NCBI GenBank assembly: GCA_963769665.1
Contig: CAVYMQ010000003.1
Span: 434,001 to 498,000, forward strand
From: JACCTU01 sp963769665
Lineage (GTDB): Bacteria > Actinomycetota > Thermoleophilia > Gaiellales > Gaiellaceae
Reading direction: 5' to 3'
Length of the DNA stretch: 64,000 nt
The notes beneath the pieces are model-generated. The model worked only from the letters and a program-made list of their open reading frames with translations, was not told the DNA's origin and ran no database searches. Position 1 is the first letter of the stretch. Every line of letters starts with the position of its first letter. This document shows positions 27,323 through 36,289 of the stretch, piece by piece. Position numbers and translations under genes: made by a program.

Positions 27323-28230
27323 CCGGCCGGAGCTCAATGCCGCAGGTCTCGGTACTCATGACCGTGCGCGACGAGGAGAAGCACGTCGCCGCGGCGGTCG
27401 ACAGCATTCTCGGCCAGAGCTTCGGTGACTTCGAGTTCGTCGTCGTCGATGACGGGTCTGCGGACGGTACGGCCGACGCTCTCCGCGCCTACGACGACGC
27501 GCGGCTGCGCGTGACGATCTCGAGCCCGGTTGGACGCGCCGCGGCCCTCAACTGTGCGCTCGCGCAGGCACGCGCACCGTTGATCGCGCTGATGGACGCC
27601 GACGACGTCTCGGTCGAGGACCGGCTCGCACGGCAGGTCGACTTCCTCCGGTCAGCCCCTTCCGTCGGGGTATGCGCGACCTGGCTCGACGTGATCGACG
27701 CGCAAGGCGAGACGATCGCGACGTTGGCGTTCCCAACGAGGGACAGCGACATTCGACGACGGTTCCTCAGGGGAAACCCCATCGGCGGGCCGACCGCGGT
27801 CGTCCGTCGCGACGTTTTCGACCGGGTGGGTGGGTTTCGCGCGGAGTTCGTCCCGAGCGAGGATCACGACCTCTGGAGGCGGGCGCTCCGCGTCGCCGAG
27901 TTCGCCGTGATCCCAGAAGTCCTCTACCGCTACCGCCGGAACCCGAGGGGCTTGTCGCATCAGCTTCACGACCGCCAGGCGCGTCTCTCAGGCCGCATCA
28001 CGGCAGAGTTGCGCCGCGAGTCGTTCCCGCTCTACGGCGCACGGACCGTCGTCGAGGGCGCGCGCTTCTATCGCGCGTTCGGGGACCCGGCCCGTGACCA
28101 GCTCCGGCACGGGTACGCACGTGACCAGGTCGTGGCCTCCAGGATCCTGCTGAGGCGCGGCCGCCCGGTCGCGGCCGCACGAAATCTCGTTGGGGCGTGG
28201 GCAATCCGCATGCTGTCCGAGACAGTCTGA
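27319..28230 (+). CDS. GT2 family glycosyltransferase
   Basis: Intact, 303 residues from the ATG at 27319, chosen because it overlaps the previous stop as ATGA. GT-A motifs: QVSVLMTVRDEEKHVAAAVD, FEFVVVDDGSADGTADALRA, ALNCALAQARAPLIALMDAD (the DXD region, MDADD), GNPIGGPTAVVRRDVFDRVG, VPSEDHDLWRRALRVAEFAV, EVLYRYRRNPRGLSHQ. Inverting transferase of the SpsA/WbbD type, cytoplasmic. It is close in sequence and layout to the GT2 at 31563-32552 (both share the LMDADDVS, FLRG/LLGxPIxG and VPSEDxDLWRRA motifs), so the two are paralogues. Confidence 0.87.
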   Translation: MTGRSSMPQVSVLMTVRDEEKHVAAAVDSILGQSFGDFEFVVVDDGSADGTADALRAYDDARLRVTISSPVGRAAALNCALAQARAPLIALMDADDVSVEDRLARQVDFLRSAPSVGVCATWLDVIDAQGETIATLAFPTRDSDIRRRFLRGNPIGGPTAVVRRDVFDRVGGFRAEFVPSEDHDLWRRALRVAEFAVIPEVLYRYRRNPRGLSHQLHDRQARLSGRITAELRRESFPLYGARTVVEGARFYRAFGDPARDQLRHGYARDQVVASRILLRRGRPVAAARNLVGAWAIRMLSETV

Positions 28231-30147
28231 TGTGCGGTCTCTGCGGAATCGTCGCGTTCGACCGGCCTCCCGAGGCCGCAGCTCGCGCGTGCAATGGCAG
28301 ACGCGCTCGCCCACCGCGGCCCGGACGGAGACGGGCAGCTTCGCCGCTGAGCCCGGCGTCGCGTTCGGCCACCGCCGCCTGGCGATCATCGACCTGAGCG
28401 ACGCCGGCATCCAGCCGTTCGCGAGCGACGACGGGCAGCTCCAGCTGCTGCACAACGGCGAGATCTACAACTACCGCGAGCTGCGCCAGGAGCTCGAGAG
28501 CCGCGGCCACCGCTTCCGCACCGCGACCGACACGGAGGTCGTGCTCGCACGCGTACGAGGAGTGGGGCGACCGCTGCGTCGAGCGCTTCAACGGCATGTG
28601 GGCGATCGCGCTCTGGGACGGCAGGCGCGAGCGGCTCTTCTGCTCGCGCGACCGCTTCGGCGTGAAGCCGTTCTACTACCGCTTCGACGGCGGCCGCTTC
28701 GTGTTCGCGAGCGAGCTGAAGGCGTTCCAGGTCGACTCGTCAACGACGCTCCGAGCCGAATCTCGACGCGGTGCGCGACTACGTCGAGCAGGGCGACGCT
28801 CGACCATCGCGACTCGACGTTCTTCGAGGGGATCCGCAAGCTGCAGCCCGCGCACTCGCTCGTCGTTCGACCGCGAGGGACTGCGGATCGAGCCGCTACT
28901 GGACGCTCGAGCGGTGCGAGCTGCGCCGAGCGACCCGGTCGGCGAGGTGCGCGAGCTGTTTCTCGACTCGGTCCGGCTACGCCTGCGCAGCGACGTCCCG
29001 ATCGGGACCTGCCTCTCGGGGGGCATCGACTCGTCTGCGATCGCCTGCACGGTCGACCACCTGCTGCGAGACCGAGATCGAGAACGCGAGGCCGATCGGC
29101 GACCGGCAGCGAACATTCACTGCGTACTTCGAGGACCGGGGATTCGACGAGCGTCCGTTCGCGCTCGAGGTCGTGCGCAAGACGAACGCCGACCCGCACT
29201 GGGTCTCGTTCGACGGACGACGACCTCGTCGAGTACCTGCCCGGCGATCGTGACGGCCCAGGACGAGCCGTTCGGCTCGACGAGCATCGTTGCGCAGTGG
29301 TTCGTGATGCGGGCCGCGCGAGAGGCCGGACTCAAGGTGATGCTCGACGGGCAGGGCGGGGACGAGGTCTTCGCCGGGTACCCGACGTACTTCGCGTATC
29401 GCTTCGCTGACCTGCTCACCCGCGGCCAACTCGTTGCGCTCGGCCGAGAGCTCGCCGCGTACCGCCGACTGCACGGCGCATCGGTGCCCGCGCTCGCGGA
29501 GCGCAATGCTCCGCCCGTCTCGCGTCCGAGCGCCTGAAGCTGCGCCTGCGCGCGCGGCTCAAGGGAACCGCCGGGCCCGCGGGGCCTGCGCTCGCGGGAT
29601 CGCCGGCCGGCAGCGCGAACGAATCGTCGACCTTCCCCGACTACCTCCGCCGGCGCATGGAGCTGATCCTGACCGAGCGAGGCCTGCCGGAGCTGCTCCA
29701 CTACGAGGACCGCAACTCGATGGCGCACTCGCTCGAGGCCAGAGTGCCGTTCCTCGACTACCGGCTCGTCGAGCTCTCTTCTCGCTCGCCGCCCTCGCTG
29801 CTGATCAACCGCGGCGTCACGAAGGTCGCGCTCCGGCGCGCGCTCGCCGACCTCATGCCGCCGCTCGTGCGCGACCGGATCGACAAGCTCGGGTTCGTGA
29901 CGCCCGAGGGCCGCTGGATGCGGCAGGGCCTCGGCAAGCTCGCGGCGGACGTGTTCGCGTCCAAGGCCTTCGCCGATCGCGGCTTCATCGATCCGAAGGC
30001 GGCGCGGAAGCGGCTCGAGCGCACCGCCGCGGAGAGCTCGACGCCGGCTTCGAGCTCTGGCGGGTGCTCAACCTGGAGCTGTGGGCCCGGACGTTTCTCG
30101 ATGCGCAGCCGGCGCCGAGTCCGGAACCGGTTCGCCTGTCCGCCTAG
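28230..30147 (+). CDS. Asparagine synthase (glutamine-hydrolysing)-like amidotransferase (frameshifted)
   Basis: Begins MCGLCGIVAFDRP at ATG 28230 (TGATG overlap), with Cys2 as glutaminase nucleophile. Readable in pieces: ALAHRGPDG, VAFGHRRLAIIDLSDAGIQP, LLHNGEIYNYRELRQELES, FNGMWAIALWDGRRERLFCS, RDRFGVKPFYYRFDGGRFVF, GTCLSGGIDSSAIAC (PP-loop at about 29010-29040), LKVMLDGQGGDEVFAGYPTY, EDRNSMAHSLEARVPFLDYR and RIDKLGFVTPEGRWMRQGLG. Seven or more faults between 28260 and 29530, and near 30040, most repaired by removing one base (28335, 28547 for example). It resembles the amidotransferases of exopolysaccharide and exosortase loci. Substrate may be a sugar acid. It ends in PVRLSA at 30147, overlapping the convergent flippase by 80 bases. 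Confidence 0.8.
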
Positions 30148-31534
30148 CCCGTCTCCGGGACCAGAACCACACACCGACGAGGCTGAGCGCGGCCGTCGCG
30201 GCGATCAGCGTTCTGCCGCCGAGCGAGTCGACCTCGCGAAGCGCGAGGACCGCACCGGTCGTGAGGAGCGCCGCGAACACGGCCGGGGGCCAATCGAATC
30301 GCGTCCCCGCAAGCCGGCGTGACGCGACGAGCTCGACGAGCGTGATGAACGCATACGTCGCCACCGATGTCCAGGCCGCTGCGAGCATCCCGTGGTCGGG
30401 GATGAAGGCAACGTTCAGGCTCACGTTGAGCAACGCGGCGGCGACGGCGATGCCCGCCGACCAACCGGTCCGCTTCGACGTGACGATCCCGATCGACGTG
30501 ACCCGCGCGGTCACGAGCGCGACTGCGCCGAGGGCCAACGGCCCGACCGCCGCCTCCGCGCCGAAGAACTCGGCCGTCGTGAGCAGCCGCAGTAGCTCGT
30601 GTGCATACGCCGTCACGAGCACGGCGGCGATCCCGAACCCGACGAGCACGAAGGTCAGGGCTCGACTGAAGAGCAGAGAAGCTGCGCCACGGTCCTGCTC
30701 GTAGGTCTGCAGCGCGCGTGGAAGCCACGCCTGCGAGAACGCAGCGTCGCCGACCGTCAGGACACTGACCACTCCGGCGGCGATGGTGTAGAGACCGAGC
30801 TGCTCCGCCGTGGAGAGCGTGCCGAGCAGCAACCGATCCGAGACGAGGAAGACCCACGTTGCGAGCGATGCCGGAACGAGCGGCAGCCCGAACCGCAGCA
30901 TCGCCCAGAGAGCCGAGCGAGAAAAAGTGAGCCGGATCAGATGGCGGATCGCCCAGAGCCGAACCGGCAGTGCGATCGCTGCCGCGATCGTCGGGCCGAG
31001 GACGAGACCGACGAGCCCGGTGTCCGCGAGCAGCACGAAGGCGAGGCTGAGCGCGACGGCGAGCGCGGCACTCCCAAGGTTCAACACGGCGAACAACCGC
31101 GCTCGAAACTCGTTTCTCAGCGCCACGTTCGAGAGAGCGTTGACGAGCACCAGTGGAGCGCCGAGCAGCGCGACGAAGAACATCGATCCGTACTGGTCCG
31201 TGTCGAAAGCTGAACTCGAAAACGCGTCTGAGAACGGGAGCAGCACCACACAGACGAGCGAGGCCCAGCACCCGACGAAGAGCAGCACCGTCGACGTGAG
31301 CGTCTGACGCAGCGCGAGCGACCTGGCCTCGAAGAACTGCCGCGTGTACGCGGTGTCGCACCCGAGGATCAGCACTGCGTTCAAGAGCCACACGGCCGAG
31401 GCGACGAAGCTCCACACGCCGTACTCCGTCGCGTCGAAAAGGCGCGTGTAGATCGGGATCGTGACGAGCGCAGAGAGTCGCAGCGCCAGGTCGCCCGACC
31501 CGTAGACGAGCATGTCGCGGGCGAGCTGCCTCAC
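30068..31534 (-). CDS. Oligosaccharide flippase family protein (Wzx-like)
   Basis: Intact, 488 residues. From the GTG at 31532-31534: VRQLARDMLVYGSGDLALRL, SALVTIPIYTRLFDATEYGV, the characteristic N-terminus of MATE-like polysaccharide transporters. Twelve to fourteen hydrophobic helices follow, for example VWSFVASAVWLLNAVLILGC, LRFGLPLVPASLATWVFLVS and LLNVSLNVAFIPDHGMLAAA. It is expected to flip lipid-linked repeat units across the membrane, and it is the only clear Wzx-type protein in the window. The start is chosen because a TACCTC box lies 11 nt upstream and the protein family begins there. The C-terminal 30 residues are hydrophilic and run into the end of the AsnB gene on the other strand. 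Confidence 0.88.
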   Translation of the reverse strand: MRQLARDMLVYGSGDLALRLSALVTIPIYTRLFDATEYGVWSFVASAVWLLNAVLILGCDTAYTRQFFEARSLALRQTLTSTVLLFVGCWASLVCVVLLPFSDAFSSSAFDTDQYGSMFFVALLGAPLVLVNALSNVALRNEFRARLFAVLNLGSAALAVALSLAFVLLADTGLVGLVLGPTIAAAIALPVRLWAIRHLIRLTFSRSALWAMLRFGLPLVPASLATWVFLVSDRLLLGTLSTAEQLGLYTIAAGVVSVLTVGDAAFSQAWLPRALQTYEQDRGAASLLFSRALTFVLVGFGIAAVLVTAYAHELLRLLTTAEFFGAEAAVGPLALGAVALVTARVTSIGIVTSKRTGWSAGIAVAAALLNVSLNVAFIPDHGMLAAAWTSVATYAFITLVELVASRRLAGTRFDWPPAVFAALLTTGAVLALREVDSLGGRTLIAATAALSLVGVWFWSRRRARRTGEPVPDSAPAAHRETSGPTAPG

Positions 31535-31545
31535 GCCACTCGCGC

Positions 31546-31555
31546 GAGGTACCCT
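31546..31555. promoter_or_regulatory. Overlapping divergent -10 boxes (flippase / GT2)
   Basis: GAGGTACCCT holds TACCTC on the minus strand (31546-31551), 11 nt before the flippase GTG, and TACCCT on the plus strand (31550-31555), 7 nt before the ATG at 31563. The centre is the palindrome GGTACC. No ribosome-binding sites. Confidence 0.5.
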
Positions 31556-31562
31556 CGCCCGC

Positions 31563-32552
31563 ATGTCGCGCTCGACTCCGGCGGTGTCGGTCATCGTCAC
31601 GGTCTACAACGGCGAGCGGTATCTGGACGAGGCACTGCGCAGCATCCTCGACCAGTCATTCCACGACCTCGAGCTCGTGGTCGTCGACGACGGCTCGACC
31701 GACGGCAGCGTAGACGTCGCGCGGGCGATCGACGACGACCGACTGCTCGTGATCTCGGAGGGCCGACTCGGGCGCGCCGAAGCCCTCAACCGCGCACTCC
31801 GCGAGACCCGCGCGCCGTTCGTCGCGTTGATGGACGCCGACGATGTCTCGCTGCCCACGCGGGTCGAGCGACAACACGAGTTCCTCGTGGGGAACCCGGA
31901 GGTAGGTTTCGTCGGAACGTGGTTCACTGCCGTGAGCGAAGCCGGGGAATCGCTGTACACGAAGACGACCCTCCTTCGCGACGCTGATCTGCGGCGCCGG
32001 TTCTTGCTCGGAACCCCGATTGCCGGCGGCACGACGATGGTCAGGCGCACGGTGTTCGACCGAGTGGGAACGTTCAGGGAGGCATTCGTCCCGAGCGAGG
32101 ACAGCGACCTCTGGCGACGCGCCATCCTGCACTTCGAGGCCGCGAACATTCCGGAAGTGCTCTACCTCTACAGGATGCGAGCGGGGAGCTTCTCGGACGT
32201 GCAGAGTGAGGTCCAGGATCGGCACCGGCGGACGATCGTCGCAGATATGTGGCAGCAACTCGACGTCCCTCGCTACGGCGTTCGGGATCTCCGTCTCTCT
32301 CGAAAGTTCTACGCATCGTTCCCAGGGCCTCTCGGTTCCGAGCTGGAGCGCGAGTACCTCTGGCATGAGCGCGCGCTCTGCAAAGCGTTTTTTCGTCACG
32401 GTCGCTTCATCGACGGGCTCTCATCGTTCGCGGCACTGCTGGTCGAGGCGCCCGCGTCGGCTCCCGTGATCGGAAAGGCCGTCCGCGCGACCCGCCGCCT
32501 TCGAAGGAGCGCCACGCCGTCGTCTCGTCGCACCGTCCGCAGCGGCAAGTGA
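31563..32552 (+). CDS. GT2 family glycosyltransferase
   Basis: Intact, 329 residues, from ATG 31563 directly after the -10 box. GT-A motifs: AVSVIVTVYNGERYLDEALR, LELVVVDDGSTDGSVDVARA, EALNRALRETRAPFVALMDA (DADDVS follows), LLGTPIAGGTTMVRRTVFDR, FVPSEDSDLWRRAILHFEAA and EVLYLYRMRAGSFS. Soluble, cytoplasmic. It is a paralogue of the GT2 at 27319-28230. It heads a three-gene unit with the GT-B and methyltransferase downstream, joined by GTGA and ATGA overlaps. Confidence 0.87.
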   Translation: MSRSTPAVSVIVTVYNGERYLDEALRSILDQSFHDLELVVVDDGSTDGSVDVARAIDDDRLLVISEGRLGRAEALNRALRETRAPFVALMDADDVSLPTRVERQHEFLVGNPEVGFVGTWFTAVSEAGESLYTKTTLLRDADLRRRFLLGTPIAGGTTMVRRTVFDRVGTFREAFVPSEDSDLWRRAILHFEAANIPEVLYLYRMRAGSFSDVQSEVQDRHRRTIVADMWQQLDVPRYGVRDLRLSRKFYASFPGPLGSELEREYLWHERALCKAFFRHGRFIDGLSSFAALLVEAPASAPVIGKAVRATRRLRRSATPSSRRTVRSGK

Positions 32553-33670
32553 GCTCGCAGCGACCGCTTCGCGTCCTGCACGTGCCCACGATGGTCGCGG
32601 GCATTCCGCAGTCGCTCGCGGCGGCCGAGTGCAAGCTCGGGCTCGACAGCCACTCGGCGGCGTTCTTCCAGACCGCGTACGGCTACGAGGCGGACGAGAT
32701 CGTCCTGGGCGATCGCGAAGGACGCATGCATCAGGAGCTCCGACGCTGGCGGTTCCTGGTGAAGGCCGCGCGCGAGTTCGACGTCATCCATTTCAACGCC
32801 GGCGAGACGATCCTGCCGCTCTACAGCGAGCGCGCCGAGTCGGCGGCCCATCACCGTCTCTTCGATCTCTACGCGCGCGCGTTCGAGCTGCGGGACGCAG
32901 CCTGGCTGCGGCGACTCGGCAAGGCCGTCTTCGTGTCGTTCCTGGGCGGCGAGGCACGGCTTCACGAGTTCGGCAAGCAGCGCTTCGAGATCAGCTACAC
33001 GCACGACGTGCCCGGCACGACGTCGGACGCACGCAAGGCAAAACGCGTCTCCCAGTTCGAACGTTCTGCGAACGAGCTCTACTCGATTCACCCCGACCTC
33101 ATGTGGACGTTGCCCGCGCGCGCGCAGTTCCTTCCGCACCCCGGTGTGGACCTGACGGACTGGCGCCCCACCGCGGTGGAGCGCCGCGATCGACCGCTGA
33201 TCGTGCATGCGCCGAGTGATCGCCGCATCAAGGGGACCCGCTTCGTGGAGGCGGCGGTGGACCGGCTCCACGCGGAGGGTGTGCCCTTCGAGTACCAGCT
33301 CGTCGAGGGAATGCCTCGCGCGGAGGCACGCAAGATCTACGAGCGCGCCGACCTGCTCGTCGAGCAGCTGCTGCTCGGCTGGTACAGCAACCTCGCGATC
33401 GAGCTGATGGCGCTGGGCAAGCCGGTCGTCTCCTACATCCGCGATGAAGACCTCGGCTTCGTCCCGGCCGAGATGAAGAGCGAACTGCCGGTGATCAGCG
33501 CGACGCCCGAGTCGGTCTACGACGTGCTGCGAACCTGGCTGACCGAGCGCCGCGACCAACTGCCGGAGGTCGGGCGGGCGAGCCGGGCATTCGTCGAGCG
33601 CTGGCACGATCCCCTCAAGGTCGCCGCCCGGACGAAAGCCGACTATGAGCGCGCGGTGAAACGCGGATGA
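32549..33670 (+). CDS. GT-B fold glycosyltransferase
   Basis: Intact, 373 residues; the GTG start overlaps the GT2 stop (GTGA). N-terminus RVLHVPTMVAGIPQSLAAAE, then FDVIHFNAGETILPLY and VFVSFLGGEARLHEFG. The C-terminal half has FLPHPGVDLTDWRPTAVERR, PLIVHAPSDRRIKGTRFVEA, FEYQLVEGMPRAEARKIYER, ADLLVEQLLLGWYSNLAIEL and MALGKPVVSYIRDEDLGFVP. This is a GT4-like arrangement, with the second domain binding the donor (HAPSDRRIKGT). It is not close to a family I can name. Target unknown. Confidence 0.75.
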   Translation: MSSQRPLRVLHVPTMVAGIPQSLAAAECKLGLDSHSAAFFQTAYGYEADEIVLGDREGRMHQELRRWRFLVKAAREFDVIHFNAGETILPLYSERAESAAHHRLFDLYARAFELRDAAWLRRLGKAVFVSFLGGEARLHEFGKQRFEISYTHDVPGTTSDARKAKRVSQFERSANELYSIHPDLMWTLPARAQFLPHPGVDLTDWRPTAVERRDRPLIVHAPSDRRIKGTRFVEAAVDRLHAEGVPFEYQLVEGMPRAEARKIYERADLLVEQLLLGWYSNLAIELMALGKPVVSYIRDEDLGFVPAEMKSELPVISATPESVYDVLRTWLTERRDQLPEVGRASRAFVERWHDPLKVAARTKADYERAVKRG

Positions 33671-34767
33671 AGAGGCGGCTGGTCGACCTTCTGCGGTGCC
33701 CGACGTGCGCCGAACAGCTCGAGTTGAACGTGCTCCAGTCCGTTCGCGGGACCGATCGGGTCGCTGACGAGGAGCTGGTCGAGACGGGCCTGCTCCTGTG
33801 CGCCGCCTGCCGTGTCTGGTACCCGATCTCCCGGCATGTGCCGGTGCTTTTGGACTTCTCGACCGGGATCCACACGTCGTTTGCCTCGGCGCACCGAGCG
33901 TCCGTCAACGGCTACGGCCCTCCCGCAGGCCACGCTCGACCGGGCGAGCGTCTGACCCAGTCGAGCTTCAGCACGGAGTGGCTCGCCCTTCAGGACGACG
34001 AGCTCACGTTCACCTACACGCACAAGGATCGCGAGGACTTCATCCGCATCGAGCTCGATCGGAGCCAAGACGCGCCGGACAGCGACGGGAAGCTGCTCGA
34101 CATCGGCTGCGGGTACGGAACCGAAGCACGCCTGCTGCAGCGTGTCACGGGCATGGAGGTCTTCGGCACCGATCTCAACCTCTCGCTCCTCGACAGTGGG
34201 CCGGCGCTCGACCGCGAGCCGCTCGTCCACACCGTGATCGCATCGCTCTTCGCGCTTCCGTTCCCACGTCGCGAGTTCGACGTCGTCTACAGCCACGGCG
34301 TGCTGCATCACACGTTTTCGACGAGCGTTGCGTTCGCATCGATCGCGGACTACGCCGCGCCCGGCGGAACGCTCTCGATCTGGGTGTACGCGAAAGCGGA
34401 CTTCCAGGGCAGCAGACGCCTACGGCTGAGCGCCCGCGCCGAGCGCGTGTTCCGACCGGTCGTCGCCGGAGCCCCGAAAGGCGTGCAGTCGGTGGTGGCG
34501 CACGCACTCTCGGTGCCGCACTTCGTTCGCTACCGGCTTCGCGGCAGGAACCGAGAGCAGTGGCGGTTCAGGAACTCCCTCCACTCGATGAGGGATCGCT
34601 GGACACCGCGGTACGCGCACCGACACGAGCCCGACGAGGTCGAGGGCTGGTTCCGCGCTGAGGGCTACGCACCGGTTGCGGCCGACGCGGCTGCCTACCA
34701 GCGACGGTTCGGCATCCCGCTCATCGGCATCGGTCGTCGGGGCTCACGCCGCGCGGACGCGGGCTGA
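33667..34767 (+). CDS. SAM-dependent methyltransferase with Trm112-like zinc ribbon
   Basis: Intact, 366 residues, ATGA overlap with the upstream gene. The N-terminal 60 residues are a zinc ribbon with two CxxC pairs (LLRCPTCAEQLEL and GLLLCAACRVWYPIS, then VPVLLDF), as in Trm112-type domains fused to methyltransferases. SAM motif I is GKLLDIGCGYGTEARLLQRV, followed by VFGTDLNLSLLDSG, FDVVYSHGVLHHTFSTSVAF and APGGTLSIWVYAKADFQGSR. The C-terminal helical part includes MRDRWTPRYAHRHEPDEVEG. Probably a sugar O- or N-methyltransferase. The stop overlaps the end of the convergent membrane protein by 24 bases. Confidence 0.84.
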   Translation: MKRRLVDLLRCPTCAEQLELNVLQSVRGTDRVADEELVETGLLLCAACRVWYPISRHVPVLLDFSTGIHTSFASAHRASVNGYGPPAGHARPGERLTQSSFSTEWLALQDDELTFTYTHKDREDFIRIELDRSQDAPDSDGKLLDIGCGYGTEARLLQRVTGMEVFGTDLNLSLLDSGPALDREPLVHTVIASLFALPFPRREFDVVYSHGVLHHTFSTSVAFASIADYAAPGGTLSIWVYAKADFQGSRRLRLSARAERVFRPVVAGAPKGVQSVVAHALSVPHFVRYRLRGRNREQWRFRNSLHSMRDRWTPRYAHRHEPDEVEGWFRAEGYAPVAADAAAYQRRFGIPLIGIGRRGSRRADAG

Positions 34768-36276
34768 TCGCACCAGCCTCGCGAGGAGAAGCCCGACGAG
34801 CACGACGACGGCGACGGCTGCCACTCCTCCGTACGACGACAGACGATCCGCCTTCCCACCGAGGCCGGGCGTCGTCGGGGCCGTCGCCGCGACGACCGCC
34901 CAGGCGAGGACCGCGAACGGGGCCGCCAGCATGTCGCCCGTCGTCAGCCGGGGCGGCGACGTCGCGAGAATCGCGAAGGCGCCCGCAGCTCCGACCGCGA
35001 GGAAGAACGGGAGGATCGTGTACCACCCCGTTACTCCGACGAGGCTCATCGGAGTCGGCGTGAACTGCAGGTCCGCGACCCGGTCGAACCAGTCCGTCTT
35101 GTAGCCGGCCATGGCGTACGTCGCCGTCGTCGACACGGCGATCACCGACGAGACGAGCGCGAGCGCCCCGGTCGTGACGGGATAAGCCCGGAACGCGGCG
35201 GCGAGCGGAAACGCGAGCAGCGGCACGAGCGGGATCAGGTAGCGCTGCCCAGGCGAGAAGCCGCCGAAGTTCGTGCCGTAGCTCGAGTTGTAGAACAGAT
35301 ACAGCGCCGCTGCGGCGACGATCACGAGCGTCTCGGCGCGAAAGCCCCGGCGGTAGAGCAGCACCGCTCCGACAGCGCCGCAGACGAGCACGGGAGAGAG
35401 CGTGAGCAGGCCGGAGCGGCCGAAGAGCGACTCGAGCAGCACTGCGACGTCGAACCCCGGCGCCGGAATGTGCTCCAAGCCCTGAGCCACCTCGTCTCCT
35501 CCAGCGCTCTGGTACGAAGAGCTCTGGTACGACAGGTGGAAGATCGACCCGAAGGCCCACCAGTTGTAGAGAGCGAGCGGCACGACGCCCGCGAGCACTC
35601 CGACCCCGAATGCCACGCCTCGCAGGAGCGACCGAGCTCCTGCGAGGGCGTAGAACCCCAACACGAACCCGACGAGCGCCGTCGGATACTCGGTCGTGAT
35701 CGCCAGTCCGGCGAGCACGCCCGCCGCGAGAAGCAGCGCAGGGCGTGGTCGACCTCGCCGCTCGACGAACAGGATGGTGAACGCCGCGAACACGAGGCAG
35801 GCCGAGAGCGCGTGCGCGAAGAACATCGTCGCGAACGGCAGCAGGAGGGTGCCGAGCCCCATCGCAACCGCTGCGATCGTCCCGAACCCCGGCTCGACCG
35901 CCTCCGCAACCCGGCGCACGAGCAGGACGAGCGCGGTCGCCGGAAGCACCGTGCCGATCAGACCGAGCGCCCAGAGCATCTGCGTCGGATCGCCGACCGT
36001 CCTCGCGCCTGCGGCCTTGAGCACCAGGAACGTCGGAAAGGTGAGCCCGGCGAGCCCCGGCGCCTTGTTCGAATAGAGGTGATCACCGACGCGGGTGATG
36101 TCCTGTGTCCCGAGGTCGCCGACCTCGCCGAGCGCCTTGTCCACGACCGCCGTGTGGTCGGCGAACGCCTTGACGATGATGTAGTGCGAGGTCTGGTTGT
36201 AACCGAAGCCCTGCATGGGCCACGCGTAGGCGAGCATGAGCGCGACCACGGCGATGAAGGCGGCGTGTCGGCGCAC
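34744..36276 (-). CDS. Polytopic membrane protein, GT39/PMT-like
   Basis: Intact, about 510 residues with 11-13 predicted helices. The start is set at GTG 36274-36276 (VRRHAAFIAVVALMLAYAWP), 7 nt after a TAAGTT box; a TTG at 36283-36285 is the alternative. First periplasmic loop: FGYNQTSHYIIVKAFADHTA, then DITRVGDHLYSNKAPGLAGL. The acidic and NKAPG residues in the first loop resemble ArnT/PMT-type GT-C enzymes, which carry catalytic acids there. Further helices: IAAVAMGLGTLLLPFATMFF, AAGVLAGLAITTEYPTALVG. A loop FSPGQRYLIPLVPLLAFPLA is common in the DUF2029/GT87-like group. Probably transfers a sugar from a polyprenyl carrier outside the membrane; the exact role is unknown. Confidence 0.7.
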   Translation of the reverse strand: MRRHAAFIAVVALMLAYAWPMQGFGYNQTSHYIIVKAFADHTAVVDKALGEVGDLGTQDITRVGDHLYSNKAPGLAGLTFPTFLVLKAAGARTVGDPTQMLWALGLIGTVLPATALVLLVRRVAEAVEPGFGTIAAVAMGLGTLLLPFATMFFAHALSACLVFAAFTILFVERRGRPRPALLLAAGVLAGLAITTEYPTALVGFVLGFYALAGARSLLRGVAFGVGVLAGVVPLALYNWWAFGSIFHLSYQSSSYQSAGGDEVAQGLEHIPAPGFDVAVLLESLFGRSGLLTLSPVLVCGAVGAVLLYRRGFRAETLVIVAAAALYLFYNSSYGTNFGGFSPGQRYLIPLVPLLAFPLAAAFRAYPVTTGALALVSSVIAVSTTATYAMAGYKTDWFDRVADLQFTPTPMSLVGVTGWYTILPFFLAVGAAGAFAILATSPPRLTTGDMLAAPFAVLAWAVVAATAPTTPGLGGKADRLSSYGGVAAVAVVVLVGLLLARLVRSARVRAA

Positions 36277-36283
36277 GAGCAGC

Positions 36284-36289
36284 AACTTA
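36284..36289 (-). promoter_or_regulatory. -10 box TAAGTT, leaderless start at 36276
   Basis: TAAGTT on the minus strand lies 7 nt before the GTG at 36276. Its first three bases are also the TAA stop codon of the upstream gene (36287-36289). Confidence 0.5.

Noticed and set aside
28230..29530. The asparagine synthase homologue as a decayed pseudogene
   Set aside because: All catalytic motifs are intact and each break is repaired by one base, as in many unrelated genes nearby; sequencing error explains it better.
30068..30147. The 80-base overlap of flippase and AsnB as evidence that one of them is misread
   Set aside because: Both frames keep good codon use up to their stops and the AsnB tail is conserved in type; a last-exon indel cannot be excluded but is not needed.
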